A DNA stretch of 64,000 bases, taken from CAIQQQ01 sp040399685 (GTDB lineage Bacteria > Pseudomonadota > Alphaproteobacteria > Acetobacterales > Acetobacteraceae). The notes beneath the pieces were generated by a model. That model had not been told where the DNA came from and did no database searches. It was given only the letters and a program-made list of their open reading frames with translations. Of the stretch, positions 1 through 8,246 are shown piece after piece (position 1 is the stretch's first letter; the number at the start of each line of letters is the position of its first letter). Location of the stretch: contig JBBART010000001.1 in the NCBI GenBank assembly GCA_040399685.1, positions 290,092 through 354,091 on the forward strand. Direction: 5' to 3'. A program made the position numbers and the translations under genes.

Positions 1-32
1 AGGGCCGCCAGAATGAGGGTGTTATCAACCAA
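1..32 (-). CDS. Possible 5' end of plsY (glycerol-3-phosphate acyltransferase), cut by the window edge
   Basis: Only about ten codons would lie inside the window. Reading leftwards from a TTG at position 32, overlapping the stop codon of the dihydroorotase-like gene, the frame gives VDNTLILAA. This resembles the hydrophobic start of PlsY, and plsY commonly follows pyrC in alphaproteobacteria. The call rests on synteny and a very short peptide, so it is weak. Confidence 0.25.
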   Translation of the reverse strand, partial: MVDNTLILAA

Positions 33-1317
33 AGACCCGCCTCCCTGCTTTCCAGGTGCCAACCACGCGGCCTTCCAGCGCCCGCCCGTCGAACGGGGTG
101 TTCTGGGACTTGCCGGCCAGGCTGCCGGAATTGACCTGCCAGGCGCGTTCGAGGTCGAACAGGCATAGATCCGCCGAAGCGCCGCGCGTCAGGGTTCCGG
201 CGGTGCAGCCCAGAAGCTTCGCGGGGCCAGAGGTTAGCAGCTCGATCGCGCGGGTCAGCCCGATCTGGCCGCCATGGACCTGCGCCAGGGTGACGCCCAG
301 CAAGGTCGCCAGACCCACGCCGCCGGGGGCGGCCTGGGCGAATGGCAGGCGTTTGTCGTCGGCGTCACGCGGTTGGTGATCAGACGCGATGGCGTCGATG
401 GTGCCGTCGGCGAGGCCCGCCACCACCGCCAGCCGGTCGGCCTCGGTGCGCAGCGGCGGGGACAGTTTGGCAAAGGTGCGATAGGCGCCGATGGCCGTCT
501 CGTTGAGGTCGAAATAGGGCGGGGCGGTGTCGCAGGTCACGCGCAGGCCGCGATCCTTCGCCACCCGGATCAGGGCCAGCGCCTCGCCGGTGGAGATGTG
601 GGCGAAATGCACCGCGCCGTCTGTGAGTTCGGCCAGGCGGATGTCGCGGGCCACGATGATGGCCTCGGCGGCGGCCGGAATGCTGGGCAGGCCCAATCGC
701 GTGGCCAGTTCGCCCTGGGTGGCCGCACCGCCCTTGGCCAGTTCCGGATCTTCGGCGTGCTGGATGATGGTGGCGCCGAACGCGGCCGCGTAGGACAGCA
801 GCATCCGCATCAGGCGGCTGGAGCCGATGGCGCGGGCGCCGTCGGTGATGGCCACGGCCCCGGCTTCGCGCAGGAGACCGATCTCGCACATTTCCTCGCC
901 ACGGCAGCCCTTGGTGGCCGCACCGTAGGGAAGGACGGTGATCCGCCCGGTTTCCTCACCGCGTGCGCGCAGCAGGCGCACGAGGGCGGGGTCGTCGATG
1001 GCGGGCTTGCCGTTGGGCAGGGCGGCCACCGTGGTGATGCCGCCGGCCGAGGCCGCCATGGCCGCCGAGGCCACCGTTTCGCGGAACTCTCCGCCTGGTT
1101 CGCCCAGTTCGACGCGCATGTCCACGAAGCCGGGGCAGAGGATGTTGCCCTCGCCGTTGAGAACGGCCACGCCGTCCGGTCGGCCCAGGGCCGCGCCGAA
1201 ATCGGTGATCTTGCCGTTTTGGACCAAAATCGCGCCGGTCTGGTCCAGACCCGTGGCGGGGTCGATCAGCCGGACATTTTCAATAATGACGTCAGTCATG
1301 GGCAGAACATCAGACAT
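25..1317 (-). CDS. pyrC: Dihydroorotase-like protein PyrC', probably non-catalytic partner of PyrB
   Basis: This 430-residue protein belongs to the class I dihydroorotase branch of the amidohydrolase superfamily, which closes carbamoyl-aspartate to dihydroorotate in pyrimidine synthesis. The fold signatures are present: Asp159 in TDG, His187 in IIQHAED, His240 in FAHIST and Asp313 in ASDHQPR. The hallmark HxH metal motif is replaced, however: the segment reads DMRVEL, with Arg68 and Glu70 where the two His should be. Loss of HxH is known in pseudo-dihydroorotases (PyrC'/PyrX) that hold aspartate transcarbamoylase together, as in Pseudomonas. The gene overlaps the end of pyrB by 8 bp, which fits a role in that complex. 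The start is taken as the ATG at 1317; an in-frame start at 1332 would add five residues. A catalytic dihydroorotase would then have to be encoded elsewhere. Confidence 0.9.
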   Translation of the reverse strand: MSDVLPMTDVIIENVRLIDPATGLDQTGAILVQNGKITDFGAALGRPDGVAVLNGEGNILCPGFVDMRVELGEPGGEFRETVASAAMAASAGGITTVAALPNGKPAIDDPALVRLLRARGEETGRITVLPYGAATKGCRGEEMCEIGLLREAGAVAITDGARAIGSSRLMRMLLSYAAAFGATIIQHAEDPELAKGGAATQGELATRLGLPSIPAAAEAIIVARDIRLAELTDGAVHFAHISTGEALALIRVAKDRGLRVTCDTAPPYFDLNETAIGAYRTFAKLSPPLRTEADRLAVVAGLADGTIDAIASDHQPRDADDKRLPFAQAAPGGVGLATLLGVTLAQVHGGQIGLTRAIELLTSGPAKLLGCTAGTLTRGASADLCLFDLERAWQVNSGSLAGKSQNTPFDGRALEGRVVGTWKAGRRVFG

Positions 1318-2245
1318 TGCGGCGGCTTTCACGCGAAAGGATATCCAGGACGGCCATGCGGACGGCGACGCCCATCTCGACCTGTTCCTTGATGACGCTG
1401 CGCACCGGGTCGTCGGCCACGGCGCTGTCGATCTCGACGCCGCGGTTCATCGGGCCGGGATGCATCACGATGGCGTCTGGCTTGGCGTGCGACAGTTTTT
1501 CAAAATCAAGGCCGTAGAAGCGGAAATACTCACGCGGCGAGGGGACGAGGCCGCCGTTCATCCGTTCGCGCTGGACGCGCAGGGCCATCACCACGTCCAC
1601 ATCCTTCAGGCCCTTGACCATGTCGTGGAACACCTCCACCCCGAGCCGGGCGCAATCGACCGGGATCAGCGTCGGCGGGCCGATGACGCGGACGGTGCAG
1701 CCCATGGCGCTCAGAAGATGGATGTTCGAGCGCGCCACCCGCGAGTGCAGCACGTCGCCGCAGATGGCCACGATCAGGCCCTGCAGGGTGCCGCGCCGCC
1801 TGCGGATGGTCAGTGCGTCGAGCAGCGCCTGGGTGGGGTGTTCGTGGGTTCCGTCGCCGGCGTTGATGACGGCGGCGTCCACCTTCTGGGCCAGCAGATG
1901 GGGTGCGCCTGATTGGTCATGCCGCACCACCAGAAGGTCGCACATCATTGCGTTCAGGGTGGCTGCGGTGTCCAGCAGGGTTTCGCCCTTGCTGACCGAA
2001 CTGGTGGAGACGGACATGTTGATGACATCCGCCCCCAGCCGCTTGCCGGCGAGTTCGAAGCTGGTGCGGGTGCGCGTGCTGTCCTCGAAGAACAGGTTGA
2101 TCAGCGTGCGCCCGCGCAGCAGGTCGCGCTGGGTTTTGCCCGAGCGGTTCAGCAGCACGTAACTCTCCGCCAGGTCGAGCATGGCTTCGATCTGCGGAGG
2201 GTGCAGGCCTTCGATCTGCAGCAGATGGCGATGCGGCACGTTCAC
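1310..2245 (-). CDS. pyrB: Aspartate carbamoyltransferase catalytic subunit
   Basis: PyrB condenses carbamoyl phosphate with aspartate, the first committed step of pyrimidine synthesis. The 311-residue product shows the carbamoyl-phosphate loop FFEDSTRTRTSFE (about residues 52-64), HPTQAL near residue 130, and the C-terminal HPGPMNRG. An upstream frame continues to 2359, but the GTG at 2245 is preferred: AAGGAA lies six bases before it and the length then matches the family (about 305-320). No pyrI regulatory subunit is adjacent; the overlapping downstream PyrC' probably plays the structural role. It is divergent from trpG. Confidence 0.93.
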   Translation of the reverse strand: MNVPHRHLLQIEGLHPPQIEAMLDLAESYVLLNRSGKTQRDLLRGRTLINLFFEDSTRTRTSFELAGKRLGADVINMSVSTSSVSKGETLLDTAATLNAMMCDLLVVRHDQSGAPHLLAQKVDAAVINAGDGTHEHPTQALLDALTIRRRRGTLQGLIVAICGDVLHSRVARSNIHLLSAMGCTVRVIGPPTLIPVDCARLGVEVFHDMVKGLKDVDVVMALRVQRERMNGGLVPSPREYFRFYGLDFEKLSHAKPDAIVMHPGPMNRGVEIDSAVADDPVRSVIKEQVEMGVAVRMAVLDILSRESRRNV

Positions 2246-2415
2246 GGCGATTCCTTGTTTGGCTGGGGTCCGGCTTGGGTCTAACGCTTCGGCGTGCCAC
2301 ATAGCAGGCATGGCTCGCAATACAGCATCACCCGTAGGCCTCTTTCCCGATAGCGGCACGGATGCGCACGGTGCGCCAAATTGACCCGGACAAGGCGGAA
2401 TTGCAGGATGGCACG

Positions 2416-3009
2416 ATGATCCTCCTCATCGACAACTACGACAGCTTCACCTTCAACCTCGTGCATTTCCTGGGCGATCTGGGGGCTGCGTGCGACGTGG
2501 TGCGCAACGACCAGATCTCGGTCGAGGCCGCGATGGCCCGGGCGCCTGAGGCCATCGTGCTCTCGCCAGGCCCGTGCACGCCCACGGAAGCGGGCATCTG
2601 CCTGGATTTGATCGCGGCGGCGGCTGGTCGGATTCCGATCCTTGGCGTGTGCCTGGGCCATCAGGCGATCGGCCAGGCGTTCGGCGGCGAGGTGGTGCGC
2701 GCGCCCAGCCCGATGCACGGCAAGATCAGCCCTGTGACCCATAACGGTACCGATATTTTTGCAGGCCTGCCCAGCCCGTTCGACGCGACCCGCTATCACA
2801 GCCTGATCGTGCGGGCCGACACTTTCCCCGATGAGCTTGAGGCCACCGCCCATACCGGTGACATCATCATGGGCCTGCGCCACCGGACGATGCCGATCTT
2901 TGGCGTGCAGTTTCATCCGGAAAGCATCGCCAGCCAGTTCGGCCACGACATTCTGCGCAACTTCCTGGCCATCGCCCGCGGCGCCAACCACACCGAGCAG
3001 GCGGCGTAG
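2416..3009 (+). CDS. trpG: Anthranilate synthase component II (glutamine amidotransferase)
   Basis: This 197-residue class I glutamine amidotransferase supplies ammonia to TrpE for anthranilate formation in tryptophan synthesis. It starts MILLIDNYDSFTFNL, has the nucleophile Cys79 in GVCLGHQA, and the catalytic His-x-Glu in FHPESI. The ATG at 2416 is chosen because AGGA lies just upstream and the protein then begins as the family does; the frame is open back to 2362. The stop codon abuts the GTG of trpD, so trpG, trpD, trpC, moaC and moeA read as one operon. trpE, the partner subunit, is not in the window; pyrB occupies the upstream position on the other strand. Confidence 0.95.
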   Translation: MILLIDNYDSFTFNLVHFLGDLGAACDVVRNDQISVEAAMARAPEAIVLSPGPCTPTEAGICLDLIAAAAGRIPILGVCLGHQAIGQAFGGEVVRAPSPMHGKISPVTHNGTDIFAGLPSPFDATRYHSLIVRADTFPDELEATAHTGDIIMGLRHRTMPIFGVQFHPESIASQFGHDILRNFLAIARGANHTEQAA

Positions 3010-4020
3010 GTGAGCGGCAATCTGAAGCCTGTGCTGGCGCGGCTGGCAGAGGGCGAGACGCTGAGCGTGGCCGAGGCCGAGGCGGCGTTCGGCGTCATCA
3101 TGGCCGGCGAGGCCACCCCGGCGCAGATCGCAGGCCTGCTGATGGCCATGCGCGTGCGTGGTGAGACGGTGGCGGAGCTGACCGGCGCGGTGCAGGCGAT
3201 GCGGGCGCGCATGATCGAGGTGAAGGCGCCGGCCGGCGCCATGGATGTGTGCGGCACAGGCGGCGACGGGCGCGGCACGCTGAACGTGTCCACCGCCGTG
3301 ACGTTCGTGCTCGCGGGCCTTGGCGTTCCGGTGGCCAAGCACGGCAACCGCGCGCTGAGTTCGCGCACCGGCGGTGCGGATGTGCTGACCGCGCTGGGCG
3401 TGAACGTGGATGCGCCGATGGACCGGCTTTCGCAGATTCTGGCGGCGGCGCACTGTGTGTTTCTGTTTGCTCCGCGTCATCACGCCGCCTTGCGCCATGC
3501 GGCCGGACCGCGTGTGGAGCTTGGCACCCGCACTATTTTCAATCTGCTCGGACCGCTGGCCAATCCGGCCCGCGTCACGCGCCAGCTGACCGGCGTGTTC
3601 GCTCCCGCCTGGGCGCTGCCGGTGGCCGAGACATTGCGCAATCTGGGTACTACCGATGCCTGGATCGTGCACGGTCAGGGGCTGGACGAACTGACGGTGG
3701 CGGGTGAAAACCACGTGGTGGCGCTCAAGGACGGGGCGATCACGAGCTTCATCGTCACCCCTGAGGACGCCGGTCTCGACCGTGCGCCGATCTCGGCCAT
3801 CACCGGCGGCGACCCGGCGCTGAACGCCGCTGCTCTCCTGGCATTGCTGGAAGGGGCTGCCGGCGCCTATCGCGACACGGTTCTGCTCAACACCGCCGCC
3901 AGCCTGATTGTGGCCGGTCAGGTGGACGATCTGCGCCACGGTGTGGCAAAGGCTGCCAACGCAATCGACAGCGGCGCAGCACGCGCAGCCCTCGAAACGC
4001 TCAAACGGGAGACTGCATGA
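3010..4020 (+). CDS. trpD: Anthranilate phosphoribosyltransferase
   Basis: TrpD transfers phosphoribose from PRPP to anthranilate. The 336-residue product carries the PRPP-binding loop GTGGDG (82-87) and the anthranilate/PRPP motif KHGNR (110-114), followed by ALSSRTGGADVL. Its length is normal for the family. The start is the GTG immediately after the TAG of trpG, and the end overlaps trpC by four bases (ATGA), indicating translational coupling. Confidence 0.96.
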   Translation: MSGNLKPVLARLAEGETLSVAEAEAAFGVIMAGEATPAQIAGLLMAMRVRGETVAELTGAVQAMRARMIEVKAPAGAMDVCGTGGDGRGTLNVSTAVTFVLAGLGVPVAKHGNRALSSRTGGADVLTALGVNVDAPMDRLSQILAAAHCVFLFAPRHHAALRHAAGPRVELGTRTIFNLLGPLANPARVTRQLTGVFAPAWALPVAETLRNLGTTDAWIVHGQGLDELTVAGENHVVALKDGAITSFIVTPEDAGLDRAPISAITGGDPALNAAALLALLEGAAGAYRDTVLLNTAASLIVAGQVDDLRHGVAKAANAIDSGAARAALETLKRETA

Positions 4021-4859
4021 CCACGCCTGCACTGGACGTTACACCTGATGCCGTGGGGGCCATGGTGCCTGTTTCGGACGCGCTCGCGCAGATTTGCGCC
4101 GACACCCGCGCCGAGGTCGCGCGCCGCAAGCTGGCCACCCCGCTGGAGGCAATCAAGGCCCAGGCTTTGGCCGCAGGCCCCGTGCGCGGCTTTGGCCGTG
4201 CGCTGATGGACACGGCTGCGGTCCGCTTCGCGCTGATCGCCGAAATCAAGAAGGCATCGCCCTCTGGCGGATTGATCCGCCCGGATTTCGACCCTGCCGC
4301 CCTGGCCGTGGCCTATCGCAACGCCGGCGCCACCTGCCTGTCGGTGTTGACCGATTTCGCGCATTTCGAAGGCACCGCCGAACATCTGCGTGCGGCCCGT
4401 GCTGCCGTCGATCTGCCGGTGTTGCGCAAGGATTTCATCCTCGACCCATGGCAAATCTATGAAAGCCGTGCGATGGGGGCGGATTGCATTCTGCTCATCC
4501 TCGCCTGCCTGACCGACGAGGAAGCGCGTGAGTTGGAGGCGCTGGCCGACAGCCTGGACATGGACGTGCTGGTGGAAGTGCACGAGCGCTCCGAGCTGGA
4601 CCGCGCCACCTGCCTGCAAACCCGTTTGATCGGCGTCAACAATCGAAACCTCAAGACGCTGAAGACCGACATTAACACCACGCTGGAACTCGCCCAGCAC
4701 ATCCCGCCTGATCGCTTCCTGATCGGCGAGAGCGGATTGCGCACCCATGCGGATTTGCAGTGTCTGGCCACCGCCGGGGTGAATGCGTTCCTCGTGGGCG
4801 AAAGCCTGATGCGCCAAGAGGACGTCGAGGCGGCGACCAAGACCTTGCTCAACGGATGA
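4017..4859 (+). CDS. trpC: Indole-3-glycerol phosphate synthase
   Basis: TrpC closes the indole ring from carboxyphenylamino-deoxyribulose phosphate. This 280-residue TIM barrel shows IAEIKKASPSGG (about 74-85) with the catalytic Lys, VLRKDFI near 140, the GVNNRNLKT segment and a C-terminal phosphate-binding GES(G/L) pattern (LIGESGL, LVGESLM). It is not fused to TrpF. It overlaps trpD at the 5' end and moaC at the 3' end by ATGA junctions. Confidence 0.96.
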   Translation: MTTPALDVTPDAVGAMVPVSDALAQICADTRAEVARRKLATPLEAIKAQALAAGPVRGFGRALMDTAAVRFALIAEIKKASPSGGLIRPDFDPAALAVAYRNAGATCLSVLTDFAHFEGTAEHLRAARAAVDLPVLRKDFILDPWQIYESRAMGADCILLILACLTDEEARELEALADSLDMDVLVEVHERSELDRATCLQTRLIGVNNRNLKTLKTDINTTLELAQHIPPDRFLIGESGLRTHADLQCLATAGVNAFLVGESLMRQEDVEAATKTLLNG

Positions 4860-5329
4860 GCACGCTCACGCATTTCGACGCCAGCGGGGCGGCGGCGATG
4901 GTGGATGTGTCGGCCAAGGCCGAGACCGTGCGCACCGCCACCGCCCGCGCCAGCGTGGTCATGCTGCCCGAGACGCTGGCCTTGATCACGGCGGGCACTG
5001 CCAAGAAGGGCGACGTGTTTGGCGTCGCCCGTCTGGCCGGGATCATGGCCGCCAAGCGCACCGCCGATCTGATCCCGCTGTGCCATCCGCTGCCGATCTC
5101 TGCGGTCAGTGTCGATTTGCGGGCTCATGGCGCGGATACGGTGGAGATCGAGGCGACCGTGCGGACCACGGGTCGCACCGGGGTGGAGATGGAGGCGCTG
5201 ACGGCGGCATCCATCGCGGCGCTGACCGTCTATGACATGGTCAAGGCGGTCGATCGGGGCATGCGGATTGAGGGCTTGCGGGTTGTTGCCAAATCTGGTG
5301 GCAAATCAGGCGATTTTCAGCAGGATTGA
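4856..5329 (+). CDS. moaC: Cyclic pyranopterin monophosphate synthase (molybdenum cofactor)
   Basis: MoaC converts the MoaA product to cyclic pyranopterin monophosphate, the second step of molybdenum cofactor synthesis. The 157-residue product begins with the conserved FD..G.A.MVDVS.K pattern, has KKGDVFGVARLAGI (about 50-63), the substrate motif LIPLCHPLP (72-80) and the GRTGVEMEALTA segment. The true start is the ATG at 4856, overlapping the trpC stop by four bases; a longer frame back to 4760 lies inside trpC. Joining tryptophan and molybdopterin genes in one operon is a known alphaproteobacterial arrangement. Confidence 0.95.
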   Translation: MSTLTHFDASGAAAMVDVSAKAETVRTATARASVVMLPETLALITAGTAKKGDVFGVARLAGIMAAKRTADLIPLCHPLPISAVSVDLRAHGADTVEIEATVRTTGRTGVEMEALTAASIAALTVYDMVKAVDRGMRIEGLRVVAKSGGKSGDFQQD

Positions 5330-6547
5330 ATGAATATGGGCACGCCTTCGATGATTTCGGTTGAAGACGCCCGCGCCCATGTCTTGCAGTCCTTGGTGCC
5401 GACCGGCGCCGAGATCGTGGCCTTGGCCGATGCCTGGGGCCGGGTGGCCGCCGCTGATATCAGCGCCCGCCTGAGCCATCCGCCACAGGATGTGTCGGCG
5501 ATGGACGGCTATGCGGTGCGTGCGCTCGATGCGAATGCGCGCTTGGTGGTGGGCGCATCTCCGGCCGGGCATCCGTGGGAGGGCGTTGTCGGCAATGGCG
5601 AGGCCGTGCGGCTGTTCACCGGCAGCATTGTGCCGCAGGGCGCCGATGCGGTGGTTCTGCAGGAGGACACCGACCGCACGGGCGACGATATCGTCATCCG
5701 CGAGGCCATTCGCCCCGGCCAGCATATCCGGCGCGCCGGGCAGGATTTCCGCACCGGCGACGTGATGGTTCGCGCCGGATGCCGGCTGACGCCGCGCCAG
5801 ATCGGGCTTGCGGCGGCGGCCAATCACGCCTGGGTCAGCGTTTATCGCAAACCCGTGGTGGCCATTCTCGCCACCGGTGACGAGATTGTGCTGCCCGGCG
5901 AGCCTTTGCCGCCCGGCGGCATTGTCAGTTCCAACGCGCATGCGCTGGCAGCCTTGATCCGCGCCTGTGGCGGCGTGCCGCAGGTGCTGCCGATTGCGGC
6001 CGATGATCGCGGCGCGATTGCCGCCGCCGCCGCGTCCGCCCAGGGCTGCGACCTGCTGGTGACCACCGGCGGCGCCAGCGTCGGCGATCATGACCTTGTG
6101 GCCCAGGCGTTGGGCGAGCAGGGGTTGGAGCTGAATTTCTGGAAAGTGGCGATGCGTCCTGGCAAGCCGTTGATGCATGGCCATCTTGGTCGCCTGCCGC
6201 TGCTGGGGCTGCCGGGCAACCCGGTGTCGGCCTATCTCTGTGCCGTTTTGTTCCTCAAGCCAGCCATCGAGCGCCTGTCTGGCCTGCCGGGAACAGCCCC
6301 CGCGACGGTGGCCGCCACGCTGGCTGACCCGCTTCCGGCCAACGATCACCGCGCCGATCATCTGCGCTGCCGCCTGTCCACCGACAGCAGCGGCGCCTTG
6401 ATTGCCCATCCGGCCGGCCGCCAGGATTCTGCGATGATGCGGGTGCTGGCCGATGCCGACGCCATCATTCTGCGTGCGCCCCACGCCCCTGCATCCGACG
6501 CCGGGGCCATCGTTCAGGTGCTTCGCCTTGATATGATGGGGATTTAA
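5330..6547 (+). CDS. moeA: Molybdopterin molybdenumtransferase
   Basis: MoeA inserts molybdate into adenylylated molybdopterin. This 405-residue protein has DVSAMDGYAV near residue 55, the MoCF-domain signature TTGGASVGDHD near residue 245, and PGNPVSAY near 295, all typical of MoeA. The ATG at 5330 follows the moaC stop directly; a second ATG at 5336 is an alternative. It is the last gene of the trp-moa operon before the separately promoted lexA. A molybdenum enzyme that could use the cofactor is encoded at 26882-29155. Confidence 0.95.
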   Translation: MNMGTPSMISVEDARAHVLQSLVPTGAEIVALADAWGRVAAADISARLSHPPQDVSAMDGYAVRALDANARLVVGASPAGHPWEGVVGNGEAVRLFTGSIVPQGADAVVLQEDTDRTGDDIVIREAIRPGQHIRRAGQDFRTGDVMVRAGCRLTPRQIGLAAAANHAWVSVYRKPVVAILATGDEIVLPGEPLPPGGIVSSNAHALAALIRACGGVPQVLPIAADDRGAIAAAAASAQGCDLLVTTGGASVGDHDLVAQALGEQGLELNFWKVAMRPGKPLMHGHLGRLPLLGLPGNPVSAYLCAVLFLKPAIERLSGLPGTAPATVAATLADPLPANDHRADHLRCRLSTDSSGALIAHPAGRQDSAMMRVLADADAIILRAPHAPASDAGAIVQVLRLDMMGI

Positions 6548-6574
6548 CGCAAGCTCTGCTTGACCGACGCGAAA

Positions 6575-6589
6575 GAACCAACATAGAAC
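6575..6589. promoter_or_regulatory. SOS (LexA) box upstream of lexA
   Basis: GAAC at 6575-6578 and GAAC at 6586-6589 are separated by exactly seven bases. This is the reverse complement of GTTC-N7-GTTC, the direct-repeat SOS box of alphaproteobacteria. It lies about 80 bp before lexA, as expected for autorepression. Confidence 0.88.
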
Positions 6590-6669
6590 ATTCGGCAGGT
6601 TGCCGGTTTGTTCCAGCGACGCTGCATCCGTAGCGCGCGGTTGGGCCCCGGTTCGTCGGAGACACACGC

Positions 6670-7392
6670 ATGCTGACCCGCAAGCAGCACGAGTTGCTGA
6701 CCTTCATTGACCAGCATTTGCGCGAAACCGGCTTCTCGCCGAGCTTTGAGGAGATGAAGGAGGCGCTGAAGCTGAAGTCCAAATCGGGCATCCACCGGCT
6801 GATTTCAGCCTTGGAGGAACGGGGCTTCCTGACGCGCCGCCATCACCGCGCCCGTGCGCTGGAAGTCACGCGCATGCCCGAGGAAAGCGCCCGTCGCCCA
6901 GTGCTGCGCGATGTGGCGGCCGAGGCGCCGGCCCAGCCATTCGCGCCCAACGTTATTCGCGGCGATTTCAGCAGCCGTCTCACGGGTGTTAAAGTCTCAG
7001 GCGATGCCACCGCCGTGCAACTGCCGCTGTATGGCCGCATCGCTGCCGGCGTGCCGATCGAGGCGATGCGCGACAGCGGGGCGCATATCGAGGTGCCGGT
7101 GGCCATGCTCGGGGCCGGTGAACACTACGCCCTTGAAGTCGCTGGTGATTCCATGATCGAGGCCGGCATTCTCGACGGTGACACCGCGATCATCCGCCGG
7201 GGCGACACGGCTGAGAACGGCCAGATCGTCGTGGCGCTGGTCGATGAGGGGGAGGTGACGCTGAAGCGTCTGCGCCGTCGTGGTGCGTCCATCGCGCTCG
7301 AACCGGCCAATCCCCGGCATGAAACCCGGATTTTCCCGGCTGATCGGGTGCGGGTGCAGGGGCGGTTGATCGGGTTGATGCGGCGTTATTGA
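6670..7392 (+). CDS. lexA: LexA repressor, SOS response regulator
   Basis: LexA represses DNA-damage genes until RecA filaments trigger its self-cleavage. The 240-residue protein has an N-terminal winged helix (about 1-65) and a C-terminal S24 peptidase domain. The cleavage site is Ala126-Gly127 in IAAGVP, the nucleophile is Ser161 in GDSM and the general base is Lys199 in VTLKR. The proline/alanine-rich linker (about 70-115) is longer than in E. coli LexA, as in other alphaproteobacteria. A SOS box precedes the gene. Its 3' end overlaps the convergent glycosyltransferase gene by 7 bp. Confidence 0.96.
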   Translation: MLTRKQHELLTFIDQHLRETGFSPSFEEMKEALKLKSKSGIHRLISALEERGFLTRRHHRARALEVTRMPEESARRPVLRDVAAEAPAQPFAPNVIRGDFSSRLTGVKVSGDATAVQLPLYGRIAAGVPIEAMRDSGAHIEVPVAMLGAGEHYALEVAGDSMIEAGILDGDTAIIRRGDTAENGQIVVALVDEGEVTLKRLRRRGASIALEPANPRHETRIFPADRVRVQGRLIGLMRRY

Positions 7393-8246
7393 TGGGCGTG
7401 AGCGAACGTCTCGACACGGGCTGCCAGGTCCGGCAGCCCCGCCGCCCAGGCCTGTGCCACGGCAGCGAGATCGTCGTCGCCGCGGCTGAATTCCAATGCG
7501 TCCGGCAGGCCCAAGGCGGGCAGATACACGCCCTCGCATAACGGGTAGTCCCGCACCCGCCATTCCGGCCGGTGCGTTGTGAAGAACGCGAGGCACGGCA
7601 CGTCGAACGCGTCGGCCAGATGGATCATGGCCGTATCGGTGGAGATGAGGCAGGCCGCCCCCGCCACCAGTCCGCACAATGCGGCGAAGTCGGCACGCGG
7701 TGGCACGGTGGCGGCGCCGTTGGCTGCCGATCCTTGGGTGACCACCGGCAAAGCCTGCGTCCGGCGCAGTGTTTCCAGAATCAGACGGTGCGTCGGCTCG
7801 GGCATGTCGCGCAGCGCCATCGAACTGCCCGGACAGACCAGAACGTAGCGGGGCGGCAGGTCATCGGGCGGAACCGGCGTCACGCGTGATGCCAGCCAGG
7901 CATTCCGCTTCAGCGGCTGCGGCACCGATGCGGGGGCAAGGCCGAGCCGGTCCAGAAAGAAATCGATCATCGCCACGCCGCGAAACCCGGGGTCGAAGGC
8001 GAAATCGGAGATATCGATCACCCGGCCGAACCGTTCGCCCAACGCGCCCGTGGTGTCCACATCCGCGAAATCGCTGCAATGCCGATAGATCTGCGCCACC
8101 ATCTCCCGCCCGAATGGCTTGCGCACCAGAACCGGCCTGGGAAATCCGGCCACTTCCTGCGCCGCCCGCAGCGCCTGCAGGCCGATCAGGCTGTCGCCCA
8201 GGCTGATTCCGAACCCGTTGACGATCGCCAGGCGGTCGTGGGTCAT
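7386..8246 (-). CDS. Glycosyltransferase family 9-like (heptosyltransferase-like) protein
   Basis: The 286-residue product looks like a short member of the GT-B heptosyltransferase/ADP-glycosyl group. The N-terminal half has GISLGDSLIGLQALRA, resembling the GDxL acceptor-side motif. The C-terminal half has LVCPGSS followed by a long helix, then STDTAMIHLADAFDVPCLAFF, the typical nucleotide-sugar-binding stretch. It is shorter than most heptosyltransferases (about 330-350), so the substrate is unknown. The start ATG at 8246 overlaps the stop of the upstream DsbA-like gene by one base, so the two are co-transcribed. It converges on lexA. Confidence 0.7.
   Translation of the reverse strand: MTHDRLAIVNGFGISLGDSLIGLQALRAAQEVAGFPRPVLVRKPFGREMVAQIYRHCSDFADVDTTGALGERFGRVIDISDFAFDPGFRGVAMIDFFLDRLGLAPASVPQPLKRNAWLASRVTPVPPDDLPPRYVLVCPGSSMALRDMPEPTHRLILETLRRTQALPVVTQGSAANGAATVPPRADFAALCGLVAGAACLISTDTAMIHLADAFDVPCLAFFTTHRPEWRVRDYPLCEGVYLPALGLPDALEFSRGDDDLAAVAQAWAAGLPDLAARVETFAHAHQ

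Noticed and set aside
274..1392. A 372-codon plus-strand frame opposite the dihydroorotase-like gene
   Set aside because: Gly-rich low-complexity antisense product without recognisable motifs.
2281..4032. A 583-codon minus-strand frame across trpG and trpD
   Set aside because: Arg/His/Gln-rich antisense frame; the plus-strand trp genes are certain.
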